Part shown: positions 43,552 through 51,932 of the stretch, one piece after another
Position numbering within the stretch: the stretch's first letter is position 1
How the letters are laid out: the number at the start of each line of letters is the position of its first letter
Assembly: GCF_013409045.1 (NCBI RefSeq)
Contig: NZ_JACCBT010000001.1
Span: 5,022,001 to 5,086,000 of the forward strand
From: Actinomadura citrea
GTDB taxonomy: Bacteria; Actinomycetota; Actinomycetes; Streptosporangiales; Streptosporangiaceae
Length of the DNA: 64,000 nucleotides
Direction: 5' to 3'
The notes under the pieces: model-generated
Database searches by the model: none
Seen by the model: only the letters and a program-made list of their open reading frames with translations
What the model was told of the DNA's origin: nothing
Program-made: the position numbers and the translations under genes

Positions 43552-45747
43552 CTACTTTCCTGGTTCGGGGTCCCTGGGGAGGCCGAGGATGCGTTCGCCG
43601 ATGATGTTGAGCTGCACCTCGGTGGTGCCGCCGTAGATGGTCATCGCGCGGCTGAACAGCATGGCGCGGCCCACGATGCCGCTCTCGGCCATCGGGACCT
43701 CGGTGGCCGCGGCCGCGCCCTGCGCCGCCCAGCAGTGGTCGGCGACGTCCTGGTTGAACTGGACTCCGAGCAGCTTGCGGACGCTGGCCTCCGCGCCCGG
43801 CTCCACGCCGTTCAGCTGCTTGAGCGTGGTGCGCAGGCCGAGCAGGTCGATCGACTGGCCCTGGGCGACGAGCCTGCCGACCTCGGCGGCCGCGACCGCG
43901 TCCAGGTCCCGGTTCGCGAAGAACCGCAGCAGCTCGGGGACGCCCATGCCGAGGCCGCCGCCGGTCGACAGCGACACCCGCTCGTTGGACAGGGTGTTGC
44001 GCGCGACCTGCCAGCCCCGGTTCACCTCGCCCACCACGCGGTCGTCGGGGACGAAGACGCCGTCCAGGAAGACCTCGTTGAACAGGGCGTCGCCGGTCAG
44101 CTCCCGCAGCGGGCGGACGTCCACGCCCTCGGACGCCATGTCCACGAGGAAGTAGGTGATGCCGTCGTGCTTGGCGGCGGAGGGGTCGGTGCGGGCGATG
44201 CAGAAGCCCCACTGGGCGTGCTGGGCGAGCGACGTCCAGATCTTCTGGCCGGTGAGCTTCCAGCCGCCCTCGACCCGCTCGGCCTTCATCGACAGGGACG
44301 CCAGGTCCGAGCCGGCGCCCGGCTCGGAGAACAGCTGGCACCACACGATCTTCCCGCGCAGCGTCGGCCGCAGGAACCGCTCCTTCTGCTCGTCGGTCCC
44401 GTAGCGGACGAGCGAGGGCACCAGCCAGGCGCCGATCCCGAGGTTGGGCGTCTTGACCTTGGCGGCCCTCAGCTCCTGCTGGATGAGGATCTGTTCGACC
44501 GGCCCGGCCTCGCGGCCCCAGGGCCTGGGGAAGTGCGGGACGGTCCAGCCCTCGTCGCCGAGGCGCTCGGCCAGCGCGTCCTTGTCCTCGATCGCGGCCA
44601 GCTCGGCGATCTCGCCGCGGATCCGCTCGCGCAGCGGCTGGGCGTCCTCGTCCAGCTCCAGCACGACCTCGCGGCGCCCGCCGTCCAGCGCGAGCGCGGC
44701 GACCTTGGCCGCCCAGCCCTTGGACGGGCCGAGCAGCGACCGCAGCGTGAGGGCGCGGCGCAGGTAGACGTGGGCGTCGTGCTCCCAGGTGAAGCCGATG
44801 CCGCCGAGGATCTGGATGGCGTCGCGGGCGGTCTGCACGCCGGCGTCCAGCGCGATGACGGCCGCCACGGCGGCGGCGAAGCCGGCTTCCTCGGTGCCCT
44901 CGTCCAGGGAACGGGCGGCGTCCCACGCGGCGGCGCGGGCCTGCTCCAGGGCGATCAGGCTGCGGGCGGCCTTGTGCTTGACGCCCTGGAACTGCCCGAT
45001 CGGGCGGCCGAACTGCTCGCGGACCTTCGCGTACTCGGCGGCGGTCGTCACCAGCCAGCCGGCCAGGCCCGCGGCCTCGGCGCCGAAGAGCGCGGCGGCC
45101 AGGTCCCGTACCCGGCCGGTGGTGAGGCCGTCCAGGACGCGGTCGGCGGCGACGGCGGCGCCGGAGACCTCGACGGAGGCGACGCGGCGGACCCGGTCCA
45201 GGCTCGCCACCGGGGTGACGGCGAGGTCGGACGCGTCCACCGCCACCCACTGCTCGCCGTCGTCGACGGCGACCGGCAGGACGAGCACGTCGGCGAGCGC
45301 GGCGCCGAGCACGGTGGCCGACGTCCCCGACACCACCAGCGAGTCGCCCTCGCGGCGGCCGGTCAGCTCGCCGTCCAGCGCGACGGCCGCCGTCCGCGAC
45401 CCGTCGGCGAGGCCCGGGAGCAGCTCGGCGCGCAGCTTGGCGTTGCTGGAGGCGTCGATGACCGTGCTGGCGAGCACGGTCGGCAGGAACGGTCCGGGCG
45501 CGGCTGCGCGGCCCAGCTCCTCCAGCGCGACCGACAGTTCCAGCAGGCCGAAGCCCTGCCCCCCGTGCTCCTCGTCCAGGTGCAGGCCCAGCAGGCCCTG
45601 TCCGGCGAGGGCCGGCCAGAACCCGGGCCTGGTCTCCTCTTCCGCGTCCAGCGCGGCCCGGACGGCCGTCGCCGTGATGTTGCGCTCGGCGAAGCCGCGC
45701 ACCGATTCGGCGAGCGCCTCATGCTCCTCGGTCAGCCCGATGGCCAT
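43552..45747 (-). CDS. Fused double acyl-CoA dehydrogenase
   Basis: 731 residues built from two acyl-CoA dehydrogenase units in tandem: residues 1-350 (ending ARDAIQILGGIGFTWEHDAHVYLRRA) and 375-731 (FSEPGAGSDLASLSMKAERVEGGWKLTGQKIWTSLAQ, then TIYGGTTEVQLNIIGERILGLP). Oxidises an acyl-CoA at alpha-beta with FAD. Fused forms occur in mycobacteria, where the paired (heteromeric or fused) enzymes act on steroid side chains or branched substrates; the substrate here is unknown. ATG at 45747. Upstream is the TTCTAGAA palindrome at 45781-45788, a possible TetR-like operator. Confidence 0.93.
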   Translation of the reverse strand: MAIGLTEEHEALAESVRGFAERNITATAVRAALDAEEETRPGFWPALAGQGLLGLHLDEEHGGQGFGLLELSVALEELGRAAAPGPFLPTVLASTVIDASSNAKLRAELLPGLADGSRTAAVALDGELTGRREGDSLVVSGTSATVLGAALADVLVLPVAVDDGEQWVAVDASDLAVTPVASLDRVRRVASVEVSGAAVAADRVLDGLTTGRVRDLAAALFGAEAAGLAGWLVTTAAEYAKVREQFGRPIGQFQGVKHKAARSLIALEQARAAAWDAARSLDEGTEEAGFAAAVAAVIALDAGVQTARDAIQILGGIGFTWEHDAHVYLRRALTLRSLLGPSKGWAAKVAALALDGGRREVVLELDEDAQPLRERIRGEIAELAAIEDKDALAERLGDEGWTVPHFPRPWGREAGPVEQILIQQELRAAKVKTPNLGIGAWLVPSLVRYGTDEQKERFLRPTLRGKIVWCQLFSEPGAGSDLASLSMKAERVEGGWKLTGQKIWTSLAQHAQWGFCIARTDPSAAKHDGITYFLVDMASEGVDVRPLRELTGDALFNEVFLDGVFVPDDRVVGEVNRGWQVARNTLSNERVSLSTGGGLGMGVPELLRFFANRDLDAVAAAEVGRLVAQGQSIDLLGLRTTLKQLNGVEPGAEASVRKLLGVQFNQDVADHCWAAQGAAAATEVPMAESGIVGRAMLFSRAMTIYGGTTEVQLNIIGERILGLPRDPEPGK

Positions 45748-45787
45748 GCGTCAACCCTCTCTCGACCCTTTTGACCGAGATTCTAGA

Positions 45788-45805
45788 ACAGCATTCGGAT
45801 GCTGT
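45788..45805 (-). terminator. Hairpin after terC
   Basis: ACAGCAT/ATGCTGT stem with a four-base CCGA loop (TTCGG on the other strand), just downstream of the terC stop codon and overlapping the acyl-CoA dehydrogenase promoter region. Confidence 0.55.
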
Positions 45806-45823
45806 GGGGACGCGGCCCCGCTC

Positions 45824-46828
45824 TCAGCCCTCGCGTGTCGCCCGGGTCTCCGCCTCGGCGGCGGGCTCGGCCTTCGGGAGCGGCTCGCGGGACGGCCTGC
45901 GGCCCGCGGCGAGGCTGGCGACCGCGGTGGCGGCCAGCGTCCCGGCGATCACGGCGAGGGACAGCCAGATCGGGATGTCCGGCGCCCACCCGGCGCCGTA
46001 CTCGTGCAGCGCGTGCAGGATCAGCTTGACGCCGATGAACCCGAGGATGAACGCCAGCCCGTGCCCGAGGTAGACGAGGCGGTCGGCGAGGCCGCCGAGC
46101 AGGAAGTACAGCTGGACGAGGCCCATCAGCGCGAACGCGTTGGCGGTGAAGACCAGGTACGCCTCGGTCGTCAGACCGAAGATGGCGGGGATGGAGTCCA
46201 GCGCGAACAGCACGTCGGTGGAGCCGATCGCGATCATGACGATGGCCATCGGGGTGACCAGCCGGCGCCCGTTCCGCCGGGTGAGGAACCGGCTGCCGTC
46301 GTACTCATCCGACGTCGGGATGACGCGCTTGGCCCAGCGCAGCAGCGCGTTCTCCTTGAACTCGTCCTCGTCGCCGCCGCGGACCAGGCCGATCGCCGTC
46401 CAGATGAGGAACGCGCCGAAGAGGAAGAACACCCAGGTGAAGGTCGCGATGGCGGCGGCGCCGACCGCGATGAACGCGCCGCGCAGCACCAGAGCGATCA
46501 CGATGCCCGCCATCAGCACCGTGTGCTGGGCGTGCTTCGGCACGGCGAACCGGGCGAGGATCACCATGAACACGAAGAGGTTGTCGACGCTGAGGCTCTT
46601 CTCCATGACGAAGCCGCCGAAGTACTGCGCGGCGTACTCCCCGCCGGAGAACGCCCAGACGCCGAGCCCGAACAAGGCGGCCAGGCCGATGTAGACCACC
46701 GACCAGAACGCGGCGCGGCGGGTGGTGAACTCCCGCGTGTCGTTGCGGTGGATCAGGAACAGGTCGGCGGCGATGATCGCAAGGATCGCCGCGATGGTGA
46801 GGCCCCAGACGAGAGGGGAGACCGACAA
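45824..46828 (-). CDS. TerC-family membrane protein (Mn2+ efflux type)
   Basis: 334 residues from the proposed TTG start at 46828; about seven to nine hydrophobic segments with the TerC signatures FSGGEYAAQYFGGFVMEKSLSVDNLFVFMVI and STDVLFALDSIPAIFG, whose acidic residues line the ion path. The group includes Alx/MeeY-type Mn2+ exporters. The start is decided by the ribosome site: GGAGG (46841-46837) is 8 nt from TTG, but directly abuts a GTG at 46837, which would be too close. A yybP-ykoY riboswitch lies directly upstream, consistent with a manganese role. Confidence 0.94.
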   Translation of the reverse strand: MSVSPLVWGLTIAAILAIIAADLFLIHRNDTREFTTRRAAFWSVVYIGLAALFGLGVWAFSGGEYAAQYFGGFVMEKSLSVDNLFVFMVILARFAVPKHAQHTVLMAGIVIALVLRGAFIAVGAAAIATFTWVFFLFGAFLIWTAIGLVRGGDEDEFKENALLRWAKRVIPTSDEYDGSRFLTRRNGRRLVTPMAIVMIAIGSTDVLFALDSIPAIFGLTTEAYLVFTANAFALMGLVQLYFLLGGLADRLVYLGHGLAFILGFIGVKLILHALHEYGAGWAPDIPIWLSLAVIAGTLAATAVASLAAGRRPSREPLPKAEPAAEAETRATREG

Positions 46829-46835
46829 CGTGAAC

Positions 46836-46966
46836 ACCTCCGGCGGACATGAGACGAGCGCCGGAGGTCTCTCCCGCCCTGTGATCGGGTACGGGCCGCG
46901 GAACCCGGGCCGGCATGGGCCGACCGTATTGACGAGAACCGCGCGCGGGGATACTCCCCTCCGTTA
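46836..46966 (-). promoter_or_regulatory. yybP-ykoY (Mn2+) riboswitch upstream of terC
   Basis: Minus-strand order: CGGAGG opening P1, GGGGAGTATCCCC (first conserved loop), CGTCAATACGGTCGGCCC (second conserved loop), paired GGCCCGGG region, then GAGACCTCCG closing P1. These are the yybP-ykoY signatures; the class senses Mn2+. The expression platform is readable: ACCTCCGGCG (46868-46859) can pair fully, 10 of 10, with CGCCGGAGGT (46845-46836), which contains the ribosome site; the same strand forms P1 when Mn2+ is bound, freeing it. Confidence 0.9.
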
Positions 46967-47055
46967 CCCGCTTCAACGCGGGCCGCGCCGGGACGGTTCC
47001 CCTCCCCCGCGATTTTTCCGGCCCGGCCGTCGAACCGGAGCGCCGGAGGCGGCGT

Positions 47056-48249
47056 CTAAGGTCCGGTCAGCTCCAGGTACAGCTCCGCCAGCTGCTCGAC
47101 GGCGTCGTCCTCGCCGGGCAGCAGCGCGGACCGCCGGGCGGCGGCCGCGCCCAGCCGCGCCGCGAGCGCCGGGTCGTCCAGGACGCGGCTCACCGCGCGT
47201 CCGAGCGCATCGGCGTCGTTCGGCGGCACCAGCAGCGCGGCGTCGGACTCGGGCCCCTGCAGCAGCGAGGCCCCCTCCTCCCGCTCCTCGGCGCCCACCA
47301 TGCCGGGGATCCCGCCGACGCGGGTCGCGATCAGCGGCCGGCCCGCCCGCAGGATCTCCTGGACGACCAGAGGCTGCCCCTCCCACACGCTCGGCACGAC
47401 CGCCACGTCGCAGGCGGCCAGCAGCCCGGCGACGTCGGAGCGGCGGCCGAGCAGCCGGACGGGCAGGTCCTCCGCCTCGATCCGGGCGCGCAGCCCGTCC
47501 TCCAGCGGCCCGTCGCCCGCGATCGCGACGAGCGGCGGGGGGGTGCGTCCCGCCCACGCCGCCGCGGCGTCCAGCAGCGTCGGCAGGCCCTTCTGCTCGG
47601 CGAGGCGGGCGACGGTGACGACCAGCGGCCGCTCCCCCACGCCGATCTCGGCCCGCAGGTCGGCGCGGGCGGCGGGGCCGGGCGGCGCCTGCGGCGCGGG
47701 CGCCGGGACGATCGCGTGCCCGACCGACCGGGCGCCGAGGGCCCGCATCCGCTCCTCCAGATCGGGCGAGACGCCGAGGACGCGGGTGGCGCCACGCGCC
47801 ACGACGCGTTCCAGCACCCCGTAGACCGCCGCCGTCCGGCCCCCGGTGATGACGGCGTTGTGCAGCGTGACGACCAGGGGCGGGCCGCCCCGCGCGAACC
47901 GCAGCGGGCCCGGCACGACGCGCGCACACGCCGCCACCGTGAGGGCCCCGGCGCGCAGGCCGTGGGCGTGGACGACGTCGGCGTCGCGCAGGAGCCGCCG
48001 CAGCCGGCCGACGGCCCTGGCGTCGCTCGCCGGGCGGGGCCGGTCGGCGAGGTCGACCTCGGCGAACCGGGCGCCGCCGGCGCCGAACCCGAACAGCTCG
48101 TCGGTGGCGGCGGGCCCGCACACCACGACGCGGGCGCCGCGCTCGACCAGGCCCTCGGCGACGGACCGGACGTGGCGGCCGACGCCGCCCGCGCTCGTGC
48201 CGAGGACGAGCGCGACGCGCAGCCCGTCCAGATCCTGCCTGTCAGACAT
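47056..48249 (-). CDS. Glycosyltransferase family 4
   Basis: 397 residues of GT-B fold. N-terminal GTSAGGVGRHVRSVAEGL, C-terminal donor-site motif VVPSVWEGQPLVVQEILRAG (Glu-x7-Glu type), with SVGHAIVPAP and RLAEQKGLPTLLDA between. Retaining family 4 transferase. The glycan is unknown, but the gene overlaps the MurJ-like flippase gene by 8 nt and lies in a run with an MraY-like enzyme, so an envelope polymer is likely. Confidence 0.88.
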   Translation of the reverse strand: MSDRQDLDGLRVALVLGTSAGGVGRHVRSVAEGLVERGARVVVCGPAATDELFGFGAGGARFAEVDLADRPRPASDARAVGRLRRLLRDADVVHAHGLRAGALTVAACARVVPGPLRFARGGPPLVVTLHNAVITGGRTAAVYGVLERVVARGATRVLGVSPDLEERMRALGARSVGHAIVPAPAPQAPPGPAARADLRAEIGVGERPLVVTVARLAEQKGLPTLLDAAAAWAGRTPPPLVAIAGDGPLEDGLRARIEAEDLPVRLLGRRSDVAGLLAACDVAVVPSVWEGQPLVVQEILRAGRPLIATRVGGIPGMVGAEEREEGASLLQGPESDAALLVPPNDADALGRAVSRVLDDPALAARLGAAAARRSALLPGEDDAVEQLAELYLELTGP

Positions 48250-49918
48250 TGCGGGTGACCTTCCGGCTGAGGACGGCCCGCAGGTCCCGGCCGTCGATCA
48301 CGAATGCGATGATCAGGAAGACGGCGCCGGCGGCCAGCGCCGCGAGCGCTCCGGTCCCGACGTTGCGCAGCTCCCCGGCCGGGCCCGTCCCGCCGAGGCC
48401 GAGCAGCGCGGCCGTCGCGTATCCGGCGGCGCCTCCGGCCGCGGCGCCGAGCAGCCCGGCGGCCAGGGCCCGCGGCACGCCGCGCACGGCCGCGGCGCCC
48501 CTCGCGCGCACCAGCGTCACGAGCAGCAGGGCGCCGGCGACGGTCATCCCGACGGCGTTGCCGACGCCGAGCGCCGCCACGACCCACTGCCGGTCGACCG
48601 ACAGCACCAGCGCGACCTCCGCGACCATGACGACGATCCAGCCCGCGACCACGGCGGCCGCGCCCATCCGCCCCCGGTGGCACGCGTACAGGACGCGGCC
48701 GAGGTGCGCGACGAGCCCGTAGCCGAGGAGGCCGGGCGCGAACGCGAGCACCGCGCGCGACAGCACCTCCTGCTGGTCGGGGTGGCCGGGGTTGAACACC
48801 GCCGCGACGGGCACGGCGACGGCGGCCAGCGCGGCGGCCCCCGCGCACGACACCAGGATCACCGCGCGGGTCGTGGACGCGGTGACCTGGTCGAACCGGT
48901 CATGGTCCGCCGCGCTCATCCGCGCCGACAGCAGCGGGAACGCGCTGGTCGCGATCGGCACCGCGAGGATCGCCCACGGCAGGAGGTAGATCGCCCACGC
49001 GTACTGGTAGTTGGCGAGCGCGCCACGGGTGCCCTGCGAGCTGAGGCGGACGACCAGCAGCGTCGCCAGCTGCTGCGCCGCGACCGTCGCGATCCCGGCC
49101 GCCGCGAGCCGCCGCACGCGCCGCGCCACCCCGTCGGGGAAGCGCAGGGTGGGCCGCAGCCGCAGGCGCAGCCGCCACGCGGCGACCGCGGCCGTGGCGG
49201 CCATCGCGACGCCGCCGAGCGCCGTCCCGATCGCCAGCGTCAGCTCGGCTCCGAGCGGCAGCCCGGCCAGGTCGTTCTCGAAGCCCTTGCCGAGCGGCGC
49301 GTAGACGACGTAGGCGCCGATCACCACGAGGCTCGACACCAGCGGCGCGAGGGCGGGCGCGACGAACCGGCGGTGCGACTGCAGCAGCCCGTACAGCACG
49401 ACCGCGATCCCGTACATCACCATCTGGACGGACTGGATCGCCAGCATGTCCCCGCCGACCCGCACGACCTCGCCGCGCGAGCATCCCTGCGGGTCCTCGG
49501 CCACCGCCAGTTCCATGAGGGGGTGGGCGAGGAGCGCCATCAGCGCCGACAGCGGCACCATCAGCACGACGATCCAGGTGAGCAGCGCCGACCCGGTCCG
49601 GCGGACCTCGTCGCGGTCGCCGCGCTCGGCGGGCCCGGCCAGCACCGGCACGACCATGCTGGCGAGGGCGCCGCCCGCGACGATCTCGTAGACGCTGCTG
49701 GGGAGCTGCGTGGCGCTGAAGTACGCCTGGCTGAGGCACGACGTGGTGACGGTCTGGGAGAAGGCGTAGGTGCGCCCGAACCCGGCGAGCCGCGCCAGCA
49801 CGGTGATGACCGCGATGACGACGGCGGCCCCGGCCAGACCGCCGGTCAGCCGGCTCGCGGCCGACCGCCGCCGGGGCGGCGGTGGCGCTTCGGATGGGGG
49901 CACGGTAGGCGAAGGCAC
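48242..49918 (-). CDS. MurJ/MviN-family lipid flippase-like protein
   Basis: 558 residues, about fourteen hydrophobic segments, of the MurJ/MATE-like (MOP) superfamily. VYEIVAGGALASMVVPVLAG near residue 90 and the conserved Arg-rich loops fit MurJ. The N-terminus has a Pro-rich cytosolic piece. As the genome likely has the standard murJ elsewhere, this member may move another lipid-linked sugar; inference from its neighbours (GT4 and MraY-like genes). GT4 overlaps its end by 8 nt. Confidence 0.85.
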   Translation of the reverse strand: MPSPTVPPSEAPPPPRRRSAASRLTGGLAGAAVVIAVITVLARLAGFGRTYAFSQTVTTSCLSQAYFSATQLPSSVYEIVAGGALASMVVPVLAGPAERGDRDEVRRTGSALLTWIVVLMVPLSALMALLAHPLMELAVAEDPQGCSRGEVVRVGGDMLAIQSVQMVMYGIAVVLYGLLQSHRRFVAPALAPLVSSLVVIGAYVVYAPLGKGFENDLAGLPLGAELTLAIGTALGGVAMAATAAVAAWRLRLRLRPTLRFPDGVARRVRRLAAAGIATVAAQQLATLLVVRLSSQGTRGALANYQYAWAIYLLPWAILAVPIATSAFPLLSARMSAADHDRFDQVTASTTRAVILVSCAGAAALAAVAVPVAAVFNPGHPDQQEVLSRAVLAFAPGLLGYGLVAHLGRVLYACHRGRMGAAAVVAGWIVVMVAEVALVLSVDRQWVVAALGVGNAVGMTVAGALLLVTLVRARGAAAVRGVPRALAAGLLGAAAGGAAGYATAALLGLGGTGPAGELRNVGTGALAALAAGAVFLIIAFVIDGRDLRAVLSRKVTRNV

Positions 49919-49951
49919 GCTCGTCGAGATCTGCGGGGGGCTTCCGGCGGG

Positions 49952-50974
49952 CTAGGCGGGGTCGCCGACGCCGTCGCCCGCCCGGTCGGCCTGCGGCGGG
50001 ACGGCCGGGCGGTACGCGTCCTCGGTGTCGGGTTTCGCGGTCTCCCGCTCCCCGGCCTCCCGCTCCCCGGCCTCCTGCCTCGCGGCTTCGGGGGCGGCCG
50101 GGGCGGGGACGGCGACCGGGCGGCGGCCGAGCATGTCGACGCGGTTCAGCACCGGATTGCCCGCGATGACCTTGGTGAAGCTGACGAACTCGCTGGCGGC
50201 GTTCAGCCCGGCGACCCCGGCGAGGACGGCGAGCCGCGGCCCCCGGCCGAGGCGGGTCGCGGCGAGGCCGAGCAGCGCGCCGAGCGCGTTGGCGCCGGTG
50301 TCGCCGAGCATCGCGCGCTCACCGAGGTCCTCGGGGAGCAGCGCGGCGGCGGCGCCGAGCGGAGCGGCGACCACGGCGGAGCCCGAGCGGGTCAGCGCCA
50401 GCGGCGTCCCGGCGATGAGGCCGACCTTCACGGCCCGCCCGGGGCGCAGGTCGAACAGGTTCATCAGGTTCGCGGACCCGGCGACGACGGCGCCGTTCAC
50501 GAGGGTGTCGAACGCGCGGCCCGTCCGGGTCGGGGCGGGCGAACCGGCGACGGCGGCGGCGGCGAGCCCGGTCGCGCCGATGCCGAGGATCTTCACCGCG
50601 CCGCTGGTCACCTCGCCGCGCGCGAGCGCGGTCAGATGGCCTTTGAAGCCGCGGGAGGACGCCGAGCCGGCGAGGTCGTCGTAGCCGCCGAGGGCGCCGG
50701 AACCTGCGCCGGCCAGCAGCGCGGCGGCGCGGATCCGGCCGGTGGCGCCGGGGGCCAGCAGCCCGGCCGCGGCGGCGCCCGCGACGAACGCGGGGCCCTC
50801 CAGCAGCGTGACCGGCTCACCGCGGTGGTTGGTGCGGCCCCAGACCTGCTCGCCGGGCAGCCCGTTCAGGCCGGGCGGGCGCCGCGTCAGCGCGGTGTAG
50901 GCGGCGCGCGCCGCCACCGCGCCGAGGCCGACGCCGGCCGCCAGCCGCGTGCTCCTGGCGATGCCACGTCTCAT
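49952..50974 (-). CDS. MraY/WecA-like polyprenyl-phosphate sugar transferase
   Basis: 340 residues, mostly hydrophobic, with the motifs of the phospho-N-acetylhexosaminyl transferase family: GGYDDLAGS (aspartate pair), NLMNLFDLRPGRA and AMLGDTGANALG, including the GDTG motif. Members attach a sugar phosphate to undecaprenyl phosphate. It begins after SteB; the C-terminus (about 300-340) holds short Glu/Ala/Arg repeats (EAGEREAGERE). The protein is shorter than typical MraY in its N-terminal half, so activity should be treated as likely but not certain. ATG at 50974. Confidence 0.83.
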   Translation of the reverse strand: MRRGIARSTRLAAGVGLGAVAARAAYTALTRRPPGLNGLPGEQVWGRTNHRGEPVTLLEGPAFVAGAAAAGLLAPGATGRIRAAALLAGAGSGALGGYDDLAGSASSRGFKGHLTALARGEVTSGAVKILGIGATGLAAAAVAGSPAPTRTGRAFDTLVNGAVVAGSANLMNLFDLRPGRAVKVGLIAGTPLALTRSGSAVVAAPLGAAAALLPEDLGERAMLGDTGANALGALLGLAATRLGRGPRLAVLAGVAGLNAASEFVSFTKVIAGNPVLNRVDMLGRRPVAVPAPAAPEAARQEAGEREAGERETAKPDTEDAYRPAVPPQADRAGDGVGDPA

Positions 50975-50978
50975 CAGG

Positions 50979-51932
50979 TCACCCGTTCTCCGCCGTGGGC
51001 GCGGGCGAGGGCAGGTAGCCGCTCGCACCGGCGCCCGTGCCGTACTGCCCGGACTTGCCGCCGATCTCGTTCTGCAGCGCCAGGATCGTGACGACCTGGC
51101 CGGCCGCGGTGTCCACCACGTCGACGGTGGAGACCGCGTCGGCGGCGTCGGAGTCGCGCAGCGCCGCGATGAGCCCGCCCTCCTGCGCGGAGGTCGGCGG
51201 GCCACCGACGACGGTACCGCGCCCGGCGCCGTCGAGTGCGGAGGCCAGCGAGATCAGTGCCTTGTTGTCGTCGCCGCCGCCGGCGTAGGCGTACGCGGCG
51301 GCGGGCGCGACCATGACGGCGAGGGTGGCGTGCTGGCCGGGCTTGCCGCTGGTGGTGACGTATCCGGCCTGCTTGAAGCCGTTGAGGACGGCGCCTCCGG
51401 CGGCGTCCTCGCGGCCGGACTTGGCGGGGTCCTTGGTGACGAGCGCGTTCGCGAGGACGGCGCCCGCCTTGCCGTAGGCGCCCGCGTTCTCCGGGAACTT
51501 CACGTCGCCGGCCTTGAGCTGCGTGGCGAGCTCGTCGACGGTGGTCTGCTGGTCGTCGTCCAGGAGCTTCTTCTGGATCGTGACGCGCCCGGTGACGGCG
51601 GCGCCGGAGTCCTTGGCCAGCCGGCTGATCTGCTCGATGCTGTCGTTGCCGGCGCCGGGCGTCTCGATCAGCACCACGGACTGGCCCTTGAGCCGGTCGG
51701 CGACGATCTGCGGCGAGAGCACCTTGGTGAACTGCTCCTCGCCGTCCAGCTGGTGCCGCAGGTCGCGCTGCGCGAGCCGCGCCTGCTGGGCCGTCTTGGC
51801 CGCCGAGTTGGCCTGCTGGCGCAGGGTGTCGCTCACCGAGTTGGACAGCGTGGTGGAGCCCAGCACGATGCCGAGCGCCAGCGCGAGGAAGATCGCGACG
51901 ATGGAGACGAGGTGGTAGCGGAAATCGATCAC
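50979..51932 (-). CDS. steB: SteB/MctB-like membrane protein (copper transporter family, PF11382)
   Basis: 317 residues. One N-terminal membrane helix (YHLVSIVAIFLALALGIVLGS, 6-26), a coiled-coil stretch (about 30-65), then an extracytoplasmic domain. In Corynebacterium SteB acts with SteA at the division ring; the mycobacterial homologue (MctB, Rv1698) is linked to copper tolerance. GTG at 51932 overlaps the SteA stop as GTGA, so the pair is coupled. Order steA-steB next to recN is conserved. The C-terminal tail is Gly/Ala/Ser/Pro-rich. Confidence 0.88.
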   Translation of the reverse strand: MIDFRYHLVSIVAIFLALALGIVLGSTTLSNSVSDTLRQQANSAAKTAQQARLAQRDLRHQLDGEEQFTKVLSPQIVADRLKGQSVVLIETPGAGNDSIEQISRLAKDSGAAVTGRVTIQKKLLDDDQQTTVDELATQLKAGDVKFPENAGAYGKAGAVLANALVTKDPAKSGREDAAGGAVLNGFKQAGYVTTSGKPGQHATLAVMVAPAAAYAYAGGGDDNKALISLASALDGAGRGTVVGGPPTSAQEGGLIAALRDSDAADAVSTVDVVDTAAGQVVTILALQNEIGGKSGQYGTGAGASGYLPSPAPTAENG

